A DNA stretch of 44,301 bases from contig JAQVPP010000001.1 in assembly GCA_028702045.1 (NCBI GenBank), positions 1-44,301 of the forward strand, read 5' to 3'. Of this stretch, positions 37,414 through 44,301 are shown in pieces. Each line of letters opens with the position of its first letter. The stretch's first letter is position 1. The notes under the pieces were generated by a model. The model had not been told where the DNA came from. It did not search any database and saw only the letters and a program-made list of their open reading frames with translations. The stretch is from Minisyncoccota bacterium. GTDB lineage: Bacteria > Patescibacteriota > Minisyncoccia > UBA6257 > JAKLIH01. The position numbers were made by a program, and so were the translations under genes.

Positions 37414-38247
37414 ATGATTTTACAAGAATTAAAAACAATTGTTGATAATAAAATCCAAGCTGATATACCCAAAGAAGCAATTCGGAATCTTTTAAAACAA
37501 CATCTTCAGTATTATTTTTTGAATTTTTTATATAATTCTGATTATGGCAGACATCTAATTTTTATTGGTGGCAGTGCCTTACGTGTTTGTTATGGTTTAA
37601 ATAGATTATCTGAAGATATTGATATGGATATTGAAAAAGGAGCTACTATTAATAAAAAAGAGTTAGCAGAAGATATATTAAAATATTTTAAACAAAAATT
37701 TTTATTTAATAATTTAGAATATTCCATCTCTGGTCATTATGAAAAAATATATTTTAAGTTTCCTATTCTTAAAGAATTAGGTCTTGCTGCTGATAATGAC
37801 TCTGATAAACTTTATGTTAAATTAGAAATATCAGATGCAATTTCTGGATCCTATACAACTGAGTTAACAGCTATTTCCGCTCTAGGTTTTAATTTTATAA
37901 TTAGAAATTACAATCTAGAGACATTAATGGCTTCTAAAATCTGTGCAATTTTTACACGCAAATATTTTAAAGGTAAAGACGATAACTATAATTTTAAAGG
38001 TAGGGATTACTTTGATCTTCTCTGGTATTTGCAAAAAGGGATAATTCCAAATATGGAATTTATTAAAGACACTTTAAAAATTGATAATTTAGAAGAATTA
38101 TATTTAAAATTAAATGATTTAGTTCAAAAAATTAATATTAAATATTTGAAAGAAGATTTAGTTCCACTTTTTGAAGATGGGGCTTTTATTGAAAAATATT
38201 GCGAGAATTATAAAACAATGGCTCAACAATTCTTATCTAAAAAATAA
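37414..38247 (+). CDS. AbiEii-like nucleotidyltransferase toxin
   Basis: 277 residues. Nucleotidyltransferase fold: FIGGSALRVCYGLNRLSEDIDMDIE with the GGS (52-54) and catalytic Asp pair (D68, D70) of the DNA polymerase beta-like superfamily, then ETLMASKICAIFTRKYFKGKD and the family motif KGRDYFDLLWYLQKG. AbiEii/MenT-type toxins transfer nucleotides to tRNA or other acceptors and arrest growth, in some cases as phage defence. Directly downstream of its antitoxin. Slightly higher TTT/GAT use than neighbours; transfer is plausible but not shown. Confidence 0.9.
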   Translation: MILQELKTIVDNKIQADIPKEAIRNLLKQHLQYYFLNFLYNSDYGRHLIFIGGSALRVCYGLNRLSEDIDMDIEKGATINKKELAEDILKYFKQKFLFNNLEYSISGHYEKIYFKFPILKELGLAADNDSDKLYVKLEISDAISGSYTTELTAISALGFNFIIRNYNLETLMASKICAIFTRKYFKGKDDNYNFKGRDYFDLLWYLQKGIIPNMEFIKDTLKIDNLEELYLKLNDLVQKINIKYLKEDLVPLFEDGAFIEKYCENYKTMAQQFLSKK

Positions 38248-38406
38248 AATTTTTATTAATAATTTTACCTATAAGTAATTAATGGTTGATTAATAATATT
38301 AATTACTAAAAAGAGTAATTTAGCTTACTAAGTTTGTTATAAATTTATTATACCAAAAAAAGAGTCTTTTTTAATTAAATTGGTTTATTATATATTTTAT
38401 CTTACT

Positions 38407-38469
38407 GTTGCACTTCGGAGTAGAATCCGCCCTTAGGGGGTTGACAATTTAATAAAAGTATGTTAACAT
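38407..38469 (+). promoter_or_regulatory. repeat-linked promoter of the 38530 ORF
   Basis: Repeat GTTGCACTTCGGAGTAGAAT then CCGCCC (38407-38432), -35 TTGACA (38441-38446), 17-bp spacer, -10 TAACAT (38464-38469). Near copy of 31053-31115. Confidence 0.65.
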
Positions 38470-38529
38470 AATTTTATCAATATTTTGGCTTCCTCTTGCC
38501 AAAAAAGAGGAGAGCAAGAAAGGACATTA

Positions 38530-38694
38530 ATGAAAATTATTAGTGAAAATCAAAAAAAGAGAACCAGAGAAGTTGTAGTGGTGAGAGGGAACAAGTCCCG
38601 AACACTGCACATAAAAAAAATAGGAGGACAATGGTTCTCTTTCTTGGGGATTGATCAAAAAGGAAAAAGGATTTTTAAGCCCTTTTCTCCTTAA
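38530..38694 (+). CDS. 54-residue basic protein of unknown function
   Basis: MKIISENQKKRTREVVVVRG start, then NKSRTLHIKKIGGQWFSFLG: small, strongly basic, beta-rich, Trp by TGG. The start at 38530 is chosen over an in-frame TTG at 38485 because GAAAGGA sits at the right distance. The 5' UTR can form CTTCCTCTT / AAGAGGAGAG (about 38489-38515). Own promoter and terminator. Similar in size and layout to the 1079 ORF. It could be a small nucleic-acid-binding protein, but no family is recognised. Confidence 0.55.
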   Translation: MKIISENQKKRTREVVVVRGNKSRTLHIKKIGGQWFSFLGIDQKGKRIFKPFSP

Positions 38695-38711
38695 TTCTCC
38701 CCACTCGCACT

Positions 38712-38748
38712 AAGACCCAAACGAGTATAAATAAGGGTCTTTTTTTAT
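38712..38748 (+). terminator. terminator of the 38530 gene
   Basis: AAGACCC / GGGTCTT with a 16-nt loop, then a long T tract. Confidence 0.75.
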
Positions 38749-38793
38749 TTCCTCTTTTACTTATATGTATCTAGTTGCTTGTAACGATTTTCT

Positions 38794-38842
38794 TATTTAT
38801 ATCATAAAAATGAAATATGTGCGGTGACATTACCTTAGGGGG
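38794..38842 (+). repeat. 49-bp intergenic repeat, copy at 38.8 kb
   Basis: Partner of 36615-36663. It runs straight into the -35 of the 6S-like RNA promoter. Its last part, CCTTAGGGGGTTGACAA, is shared with the promoter at 38.43 kb. Confidence 0.75.
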
Positions 38843-38871
38843 TTGACAAAAAATAATCAATATGGTATATT
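38843..38871 (+). promoter_or_regulatory. promoter of the 6S-like RNA
   Basis: TTGACA (38843-38848), 17-bp spacer, TATATT (38866-38871). Confidence 0.7.
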
Positions 38872-38891
38872 ACTAAAGTAAAAATAAACAG

Positions 38892-39067
38892 CACAATAAC
38901 CTGTAGGCAACAGACTTTTTAATTTTTTAAATATATTGAAAAAAATATAAGTCTTGTAAGGGTTGTCGTTGATGGGTATATCTGGTTCCGACTGGGTTAC
39001 GCCTCTTCACTTCTCGTGATTCTTTACTCTAAGTAAAGATTTTGCCTGCGGATTATTGTGTTTTTTT
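38892..39067 (+). ncRNA. 6S-like RNA candidate
   Basis: About 170 nt. The ends pair over a long range: CACAATAA (38892-38899) and TGTAGGCA near 38902-38909 with TGCCTGCGG and TTATTGTG (39043-39060), followed by a seven-T tail. GCCTGCGG beside the closing stem recalls the 3' strand of 6S RNA. Inside are a GACTT/AAGTC hairpin and CTTTACT/AGTAAAG around a more open centre, as expected for a transcription-bubble mimic. Size, closing stem and promoter fit 6S; no covariance search was made. Confidence 0.5.
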
Positions 39068-39137
39068 ATTAAAAAAGTTTGAAAATTTTTAAAATAATAT
39101 GTTAAACTTAATATATATTAAGTTTAATTTTTAATGT

Positions 39138-39809
39138 ATGAAAAATAAAAACAAATTAATCAATATTTTATTTATCCTTTTAGTTTTATTTGTTTTAGGT
39201 TTTTTTATTCAAAAGAATTTTTTCCAAAAACCTATTCCAAAGAATCAATTACTTGAATTATCTAAAAAAGGGAATGGAAAAAATGAATTAAAAGTAGTTC
39301 TTGAGTATGGATGTCATTTTGCTAGAGATTATTATTTAGAAACAATATATCCAAATGAAAATAAGCTTTTACAAAATAATATACATATTATTTATGATCT
39401 AATTTCATTAAACTATACAGAACCATCATTTCCTGCAGTTAAGGCAGTCTATTGTGCTAATGAGCAAAATAAGTTTTTTGAATTAAACAACATATTCTTC
39501 AATCAAGCATCCAATGCAGACACAATTAAGGATGTATTCACAGAGGAAAATATTATTAATTTATCCAAGCAAGTAAAAATGAATCAAGATCAATTTCAAG
39601 AATGTTTCTTAAGTGATAAGTATGATGAGTATATATATAATCATAGTAGAGAATATATATCTAACCTAAAAGAAGATGAGAGATTTGGTTTTCCTTCTAC
39701 TTATCTTAATCAAGAAATTTTGACAATTAATCTAAATGCTCAACAATTACCTTTAGGATATACTAGTTTTGATGAATTAAATAATATTATACAAACAAAA
39801 TTAAAATAA
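39138..39809 (+). CDS. DsbA-like thioredoxin-fold protein with altered active site
   Basis: 223 residues. N-terminal membrane anchor (LINILFILLVLFVLGFFI), then a DsbA-like domain: VVLEYGCHFARDYYLETIYP, a helical insert, FFELNNIFFNQ, and the cis-Pro loop ERFGFPSTYLN. The family normally has C-P-x-C; here the site is C59-H-F-A62, leaving a single Cys. It may act as a monothiol or binding protein rather than an oxidase. Follows the 6S-like RNA; prs starts 4 nt after its stop. Confidence 0.75.
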   Translation: MKNKNKLINILFILLVLFVLGFFIQKNFFQKPIPKNQLLELSKKGNGKNELKVVLEYGCHFARDYYLETIYPNENKLLQNNIHIIYDLISLNYTEPSFPAVKAVYCANEQNKFFELNNIFFNQASNADTIKDVFTEENIINLSKQVKMNQDQFQECFLSDKYDEYIYNHSREYISNLKEDERFGFPSTYLNQEILTINLNAQQLPLGYTSFDELNNIIQTKLK

Positions 39810-39813
39810 CAAT

Positions 39814-40710
39814 ATGTTTGAAAAAAAATTAATAATAGTTGGAGATGATTTAGCTAAAGACTTGTCCAAAAGTCTAAAAGCAAATTATCTACCAGTAGAG
39901 CACAGGACTTTTCCTGATGGAGAAATTAAGCCTAGGATTTTAAAACTATCCAAAGCTAAAGTCGGAGTTCTTCTTTTAGATATGTATCAAGATGAAGATA
40001 TTAATGCATATATTATCCGTTTCTTAATCTTAGCTAACAGGCTAAAACAAGAGTGTAATAAGCTTATTGGTATTATTCCATACTTACCATATGCCAGACA
40101 GGACAAAGAGTTCAAGCCAGGTGACAGTATATCAGCTAAAATAATTGGAGGATTTATTAGCCAATACTGTGATTATTTCTTAACTATAAACCCTCATGAG
40201 CACAGACTAATTTTATCAGAAATGGTTACTTGTTTGTCTAAGTCTCTTTCTATTTTCCCAGAATGTGCAAAAGAGTTTAGTGATGTAAAAGATCCATTAG
40301 TCATAGGTCCAGATTCAGAAGCAGCTGCTTTTGTTAAGAGTTTTGTTCAAAACATAGAGATGGAGACAGTTGTTTGTGAGAAAAAGAGAGACATCACTCA
40401 TGGTACAGTACAAGTATCTGTACCCAAAGAAGTAAGTCTTAAGGACAGGAACCTTATCATAGTTGATGATGTAGTTTCTACAGGAGGTACTTTATTAAAA
40501 CTAGTCTTGCAGTTAAAAGAACATCAGCCAAAATCAATTAGCTATGTATTTGCTCATGGACTTTTAGTAGGCGATACAGAAGATATGTTGAAAAAAACTA
40601 ATCCACTTAAAATAGTTGCTTCTAATTCTATTAGAAATGAGTTTGGTGTTGTAGATTGTATTCCTATACTAAAACAAGAAATAGAAAATTATTTAAAATT
40701 AATAAAATAA
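39814..40710 (+). CDS. prs: ribose-phosphate pyrophosphokinase
   Basis: 298 residues. Makes PRPP from ribose 5-phosphate and ATP. Motifs: VEHRTFPDGEIKPRI, GIIPYLPYARQDKEFKPGDSISAK (flexible and catalytic region), TINPHEH, GPDSEAAAFVKSF, and the PRPP-binding loop LIIVDDVVSTGGTL, then VFAHGLLVG. The compact form without some bacterial inserts is closer to archaeal/class III-like enzymes. It overlaps functionally and physically (1 nt gap) with AMP phosphorylase, suggesting coordinated nucleotide salvage. Confidence 0.93.
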   Translation: MFEKKLIIVGDDLAKDLSKSLKANYLPVEHRTFPDGEIKPRILKLSKAKVGVLLLDMYQDEDINAYIIRFLILANRLKQECNKLIGIIPYLPYARQDKEFKPGDSISAKIIGGFISQYCDYFLTINPHEHRLILSEMVTCLSKSLSIFPECAKEFSDVKDPLVIGPDSEAAAFVKSFVQNIEMETVVCEKKRDITHGTVQVSVPKEVSLKDRNLIIVDDVVSTGGTLLKLVLQLKEHQPKSISYVFAHGLLVGDTEDMLKKTNPLKIVASNSIRNEFGVVDCIPILKQEIENYLKLIK

Positions 40711-40711
40711 T

Positions 40712-42202
40712 ATGAATTATTTTCCTTTAAAAACAAAGCATATAGATATAGACACTGATGATGGTTTCAAGGTTGTTGTAAATGACAACACTGCTTTAAA
40801 ATATTCTTTAAAAAATAAAGATACTATTTATTTTTATTTCAATAATCAAGAGGTATATGCTGAAGTATTTACCACAGCCTCACTACTAGGTGATGATGAG
40901 ATAGGTCTATGTCAAGGACTAAGAGAAATATATGATATCCCAGAAAATGAAATTTTAAAAATATATTTTGCAGAAGAGTCTCTAGGTTTAAAAGCTATTC
41001 ACAAAAAACTTTTAGGCAACAGATTAACTTATGAGGATTGTTTAAACATAATGAACGATCTAGTAGTTAACAAGATTAATGATGTAGAGACTGCCTTTTT
41101 CATTGCTCTTGGTTTTCAGAAAAATCCATTTACAATTCAAGAACTCTGTTATCTATCCAAAGCACAAGCCGTAGTAGGTGATTGCTTAAAGTTTAATGGC
41201 ATAGTTGCAGACAAGCACTCTGTAGGAGGTCTCAGTGGTAATAGGACTACACCTATAGTTGTAGCTATTGTTGCTAGTTTTAATATTATTATCCCTAAAA
41301 CATCATCTCGTGCCATTACTTCAGTGGCAGGTACAGCCGATACTTTAGAGACAATAATGGATGTATCTTTTAGCACTAATGAGATATATAAGCTAATTGA
41401 AAAAAACAATGCTTGTATGATCTGGGGAGGGGCCATCAACTTATCTCCAACTGATGATATTTTTATTAAAATAACCAAAGATTTAGGCATAGAACCAACA
41501 TATAAATTAATTACTAGTATCTTATCTAAAAAAATAGCTACAGGCGTTAATAGATTAATTATAGATATCCCAGTTAATAAAACAGCCAAAGTAAAAAGCA
41601 TAAAAGAGGCCCTAAAGGTTAAAAAAATGTTTGAAAAAGTGTCAAAGTTTTTAAAAATTAAAACAAAAGTTATTATCTCTAAATCAACAGGTATAATAGG
41701 TAATGGTGTAGGTCCTGCACTAGAGATTAGAGATGTCTTGCGTGTACTTCAGCAAAAAGAAAATAGATCAATAGATCTAGAAGACAAGGCAGTTAATCTA
41801 GCAGGAAGCTTACTTAACTTATGTGGAATAAAAAATGGAGTTAAGCAGGCTAGAGAAAGTCTAAAAACAGGTAAAGCCTTGCTCAAGTTTAGGGAAATCA
41901 TAGATGCACAAAATGGTGACTATAATATAGATTCTGAAGATATACAATTAGCTAAATATTCATATGAGTTTAAGTTAAATAAAAAGGGCATAGTCCCTGA
42001 GTATAATAATGATGACATAGTAGATTTATGTAAGATGCTAGGTGCTCCACAAAACAAGCGCTCTGGAATATATTTTAATAAAAAAACCAATGAAAATTAT
42101 ACCTATGATGATGTTATCTTTACCATATATTCAGACAATGAGAGTAGGATAAATATAGCTAAAGATATTATTAAAGAAACTTTTGATCCATTATTTAAAT
42201 AG
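40712..42202 (+). CDS. deoA: AMP phosphorylase (archaeal-type DeoA)
   Basis: 496 residues. The N-terminal about 85 residues are the extra domain of archaeal-type AMP phosphorylases, absent from bacterial thymidine phosphorylase. Core: LTYEDCLNIMNDLVVNKINDVETAFFIALG, ADKHSVGGLSGNRTTPIVVAIVASF, PKTSSRAITSVAGTADTLE, MIWGGAINLSPTDDIFI, STGIIGNGVGPALEIRDVL. It phosphorolyses nucleoside monophosphates to ribose 1,5-bisphosphate, which in CPR bacteria and archaea feeds an isomerase and form III RuBisCO. Those partners are not in this window. No UGA codon; its Trp is TGG. Confidence 0.92.
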   Translation: MNYFPLKTKHIDIDTDDGFKVVVNDNTALKYSLKNKDTIYFYFNNQEVYAEVFTTASLLGDDEIGLCQGLREIYDIPENEILKIYFAEESLGLKAIHKKLLGNRLTYEDCLNIMNDLVVNKINDVETAFFIALGFQKNPFTIQELCYLSKAQAVVGDCLKFNGIVADKHSVGGLSGNRTTPIVVAIVASFNIIIPKTSSRAITSVAGTADTLETIMDVSFSTNEIYKLIEKNNACMIWGGAINLSPTDDIFIKITKDLGIEPTYKLITSILSKKIATGVNRLIIDIPVNKTAKVKSIKEALKVKKMFEKVSKFLKIKTKVIISKSTGIIGNGVGPALEIRDVLRVLQQKENRSIDLEDKAVNLAGSLLNLCGIKNGVKQARESLKTGKALLKFREIIDAQNGDYNIDSEDIQLAKYSYEFKLNKKGIVPEYNNDDIVDLCKMLGAPQNKRSGIYFNKKTNENYTYDDVIFTIYSDNESRINIAKDIIKETFDPLFK

Positions 42203-42204
42203 AG

Positions 42205-42239
42205 AAAAAAACCAAATTAGTTGTCTAATTTGGTTTTTT
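42205..42239 (+). terminator. terminator of prs-deoA
   Basis: ACCAAATTAG / CTAATTTGGT with TTGT loop, A run before and T run after. Confidence 0.9.
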
Positions 42240-42253
42240 ATGGTAAACTAATC

Positions 42254-42276
42254 TTGTATATGTTATACATATACAA
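42254..42276 (+). other. perfect hairpin in the rny upstream region
   Basis: TTGTATATGT / ACATATACAA with TAT loop. Further on, TATTCT/AGAATA around GCAA (42383-42399) is followed by GGTTTTTT shortly before rny. Possibly a structured 5' UTR. Confidence 0.5.
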
Positions 42277-42422
42277 AGCTAATTAATCATTTAACCTATT
42301 AATTCAGAAATATTTGTAATTAAGTGGATTGAAATTTTAACTGTGAAATTATTTAAACTTTTAAATTTTAAAAATCTAATGATATTCTGCAAAGAATAGG
42401 TTTTTTAATAATAAAAACTAAC

Positions 42423-43967
42423 ATGATAGACTATATAATTTTTACAATAGCTGGTATTGCAGTTGGTTATTTAATTAAGCATATTTCTGTAAAATCAAAA
42501 AACAATTCTATAGAAACAAAATTAAATTCAACTATACAAGCTAAAAAGGAAGAGGCTAAGAAAATAATCCTAGACTCCAAGGAAGAATCTAAAAAAATAA
42601 TTTTAGAAGCTGAAGAAAAAGCAGCTGATATCTTAAAGGAATTAAGAAAAGAAGAATCAGTTATCAAAGATAAGTTAAATAAAACTGAGGACAGACTTCT
42701 TAAAAAAGAGGAGTTTATAGATCAAAAACAACTAAACATTGATAAAGAAAAAGAAAAACTTAATCAAGATATTGAGAAAGTTCAAAGCATCAAAGAAAGT
42801 ATTGAAAAAATAAAACAAGAAACAGAAGAAAAGTTAAATAAAGTATCAGGTCTTTCTAAAGAAGAGGCTAAGAATCTTTTATTACAAAAAATAGAAGATG
42901 AGTCAAAAGATGATCTTTACCAATATGTTAAAAAATTAGAAACAACCAATAAGGAAGAAATAGAGAAAAAGGTTCAAAATATAATGCAAACAGCAGTACA
43001 GCGTTATGCTCATGAGAATAATTCTGAAAACCTAATCACAACAGTTGCCTTGCCAAATGAAGAAATCAAAGGTAGGATAATTGGTAAGGAGGGAAGAAAT
43101 ATACATCATTTTGAAAAAATCACAGGAGTAGAGTTAATTATAGATGACACTCCAGATGTTATTACTATCTCATCATTTAACCCTGTAAGAAGAGAAGTGG
43201 CTCGTTTGGCTTTAGAAAAATTAATTCAAGATGGTAGGATTCAGCCAGCTAAAATAGAAGAAAAAGTAGCTTGAGCAGAAGAAGAGATCAAGAAATTAAT
43301 TAAAAAAGCAGGCGAAGATGCTATTTATGAAATAGGTATATTAGATTTACCACAAGAATTAACTTTCTTACTTGGTAGATTAAACTACAGAACCAGTTAT
43401 GGCCAAAATGTACTCAGACACTCTTTGGAAGTAGCTAGTTTGGCCTCCATGATTGCTTTAGAGCTAGGGGCTAATGTAGATGTAGCTAAAAAATCAGGAT
43501 TACTTCATGATATAGGTAAATCCATTGATTATGAAACAGAAGGTACTCATGTTGAGCTAGGTAAGAGGATTTTACAAAAATATGGCGTTAAAAAGGAAAT
43601 TATTGATGCCATGGAGTCTCATCATGAAGATGTACCTATTAGTAGCTTAGAAGGGGCTATTATAGCTGCTGCAGACGCTATTTCTGCTTCACGTCCAGGT
43701 GCAAGAAAAGAGTCTTTGGAAAAATACTTAAAAAGACTACATGATCTTGAGGAAATTGCTAATGTATTTAACAAAGTAAAGAAGAGTTATGCTATACAAG
43801 CTGGTAGAGAGATTAGAGTATTTGTTGATGCAGAGAATACAGATGACTACACACCCCTAAAACTAGCTAAAGACATTGCTAAAAAAATAGAAGAAGAACT
43901 AAAATACCCAGGTGAGATTAAGGTCGTAATCATTCGTGAGAAAAGAGCTATAGAATACGCAAGATAA
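42423..43967 (+). CDS. rny: ribonuclease Y
   Basis: 514 residues with one UGA=Trp (EEKVAWAEEEIKK). Membrane-anchored endoribonuclease starting bulk mRNA decay. N-terminal membrane helix (YIIFTIAGIAVGYLI), long coiled coil (about residues 25-160), KH domain (LPNEEIKGRIIGKEGRNIHHFEKITGVELIIDDTPDVITISSFNPVRREVARLALEKLIQDGRIQP), then the HD domain with LRHSLEVASLA, GLLHDIGKSID and SHHEDVP, and a C-terminal REIRVFVDAE / YPGEIKVVIIREKRA. All expected parts at normal length. Monocistronic with a structured leader. Confidence 0.96.
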
Positions 43968-43985
43968 AAAAAACGTTGATTTTAT

Positions 43986-44013
43986 TTGACTTTTTTAAAT
44001 TTTCTGTTAGAAT
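43986..44013 (+). promoter_or_regulatory. promoter of the HU gene
   Basis: TTGACT (43986-43991), 16-bp spacer, TAGAAT (44008-44013), 31 nt before the ATG. Confidence 0.55.
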
Positions 44014-44044
44014 CTTAATAATAAATTAATTAAATTTTTGTACT

Positions 44045-44301
44045 ATGAAAAAAGACAATATGGTAGAAATTGTTCAAGACCAATTAAAAGTAACAAAAAA
44101 AGATGCAGAGAATGTTGTTAACACATTAATTGAACAAATGATCTCTACACTTAAGAAAGGTGAAGACATCACAATTTCAGGTTTTGGAACATTCGTAGTA
44201 AAGCATCAAGAAGCTAGAATGGGAGTTAATCCAAAAACAGGTGAAAAAATTAGAATTGCTGCTAAAAAGGCTGTTAAGTTCAGAGCAGCTAAAGGCCTAA
44301 A
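44045..44301 (+). CDS. HU/IHF family DNA-binding protein, 3' end missing
   Basis: 85 residues visible, cut by the window end within a few codons of the usual 90-residue length. MKKDNMVEIVQDQLKVTKKDAENVVNTLIEQMISTLKKGEDITISGFGTFVVKHQEARMGVNPKTGEKIRIAAKKAVKFRAAKGLK: helical dimerisation half, then the G-F-G-T-F turn and the DNA-clamping beta arm with NPxTGE and the I-R-I-A-A-K-K-A-V-K-F-R-A motif. Nucleoid protein of the HU type. Confidence 0.95.
   Translation, partial: MKKDNMVEIVQDQLKVTKKDAENVVNTLIEQMISTLKKGEDITISGFGTFVVKHQEARMGVNPKTGEKIRIAAKKAVKFRAAKGL

Noticed and set aside
38485..38529. Upstream TTG start for the 38530 gene
   Set aside because: It has no ribosome binding site and would translate a hairpin-forming leader; the ATG at 38530 has a good one.
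41149..41601. 150-codon minus-strand ORF opposite deoA
   Set aside because: Shadow of the AMP phosphorylase gene.
1364..43967. UGA read as glycine (code 25) as in Gracilibacteria
   Set aside because: UGA sits at conserved Trp positions in GlyRS, YchF and DUF2177; Gly would break those motifs.

Overview
The window is very AT-rich DNA that reads correctly only if UGA is a sense codon. Reading UGA as tryptophan restores full-length glycyl-tRNA synthetase, YchF, RNase Y, a MurE-like ligase, a DUF2177 protein, a PerM-type transporter and a 1294-residue Cas12a. In GlyRS and YchF the UGA codons fall on family-conserved Trp positions (V-W-E-A-S-G-H; R-A-W-T-I), so this is a code-4-type reading rather than the UGA=Gly code of Gracilibacteria and Absconditabacteria. 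Archaeal-type PRPP synthetase beside AMP phosphorylase, type IV pilus ATPases, small anchored thioredoxin/DsbA-like proteins and Cas12a suggest a Candidate Phyla Radiation (Patescibacteria)-like organism. That placement is inference. The recoding is read directly from the sequence.

Layout. 1-5.8 kb is an accessory zone: a 5'-truncated RloB-like gene, tsaE on the minus strand, a tiny ORF that runs into its own terminator, a DUF2177 membrane protein, a run of small genes (possible ADP-ribosyltransferase-like protein, a free-standing LeuRS CP1 editing-domain relative with a Nudix domain inserted, a second Nudix protein, ASCH, GNAT) and a polytopic membrane protein. 5.9-16.9 kb is a complete type V-A CRISPR-Cas locus in the order cas4-cas1-cas2, leader, array of 75 apparently identical repeats (74 spacers), a strong 77-nt hairpin, and cas12a last.

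17-30.9 kb is a mostly co-directional block: an anchored beta-domain surface protein, glyQS, a PerM-family transporter, smpB, two PilB/GspE ATPases separated only by a -1 frameshift (probably one tandem protein), a helical protein, tRNA-Leu(UAA), a Cys-rich exported protein, an ECF sigma factor, an M16 protease, an LRR-like protein and a MurE-like ligase. 30.9-44.3 kb holds tRNA-Val(UAC), ychF, tatD, rplS, tRNA-Leu(AAG), an anchored thioredoxin-like protein, short uvrC on the minus strand, an AbiE-type toxin-antitoxin pair, a DsbA-like protein, prs, AMP phosphorylase, rny and the start of an HU gene.

Intergenic DNA is unusually rich in structure. There are at least four RNA candidates: two just upstream of rplS (one with an eight-codon leader ORF under a perfect Shine-Dalgarno), one upstream of abiE, and a 6S-like RNA near 39 kb. 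A promoter-linked repeat family occurs at five or more sites, including the cas operon promoter. Most genes start a few bases after the previous stop with no Shine-Dalgarno. A few small ORFs and the leader peptide have strong ones. All assignments come from reading the sequence and remembered family motifs; no search or folding program was run.
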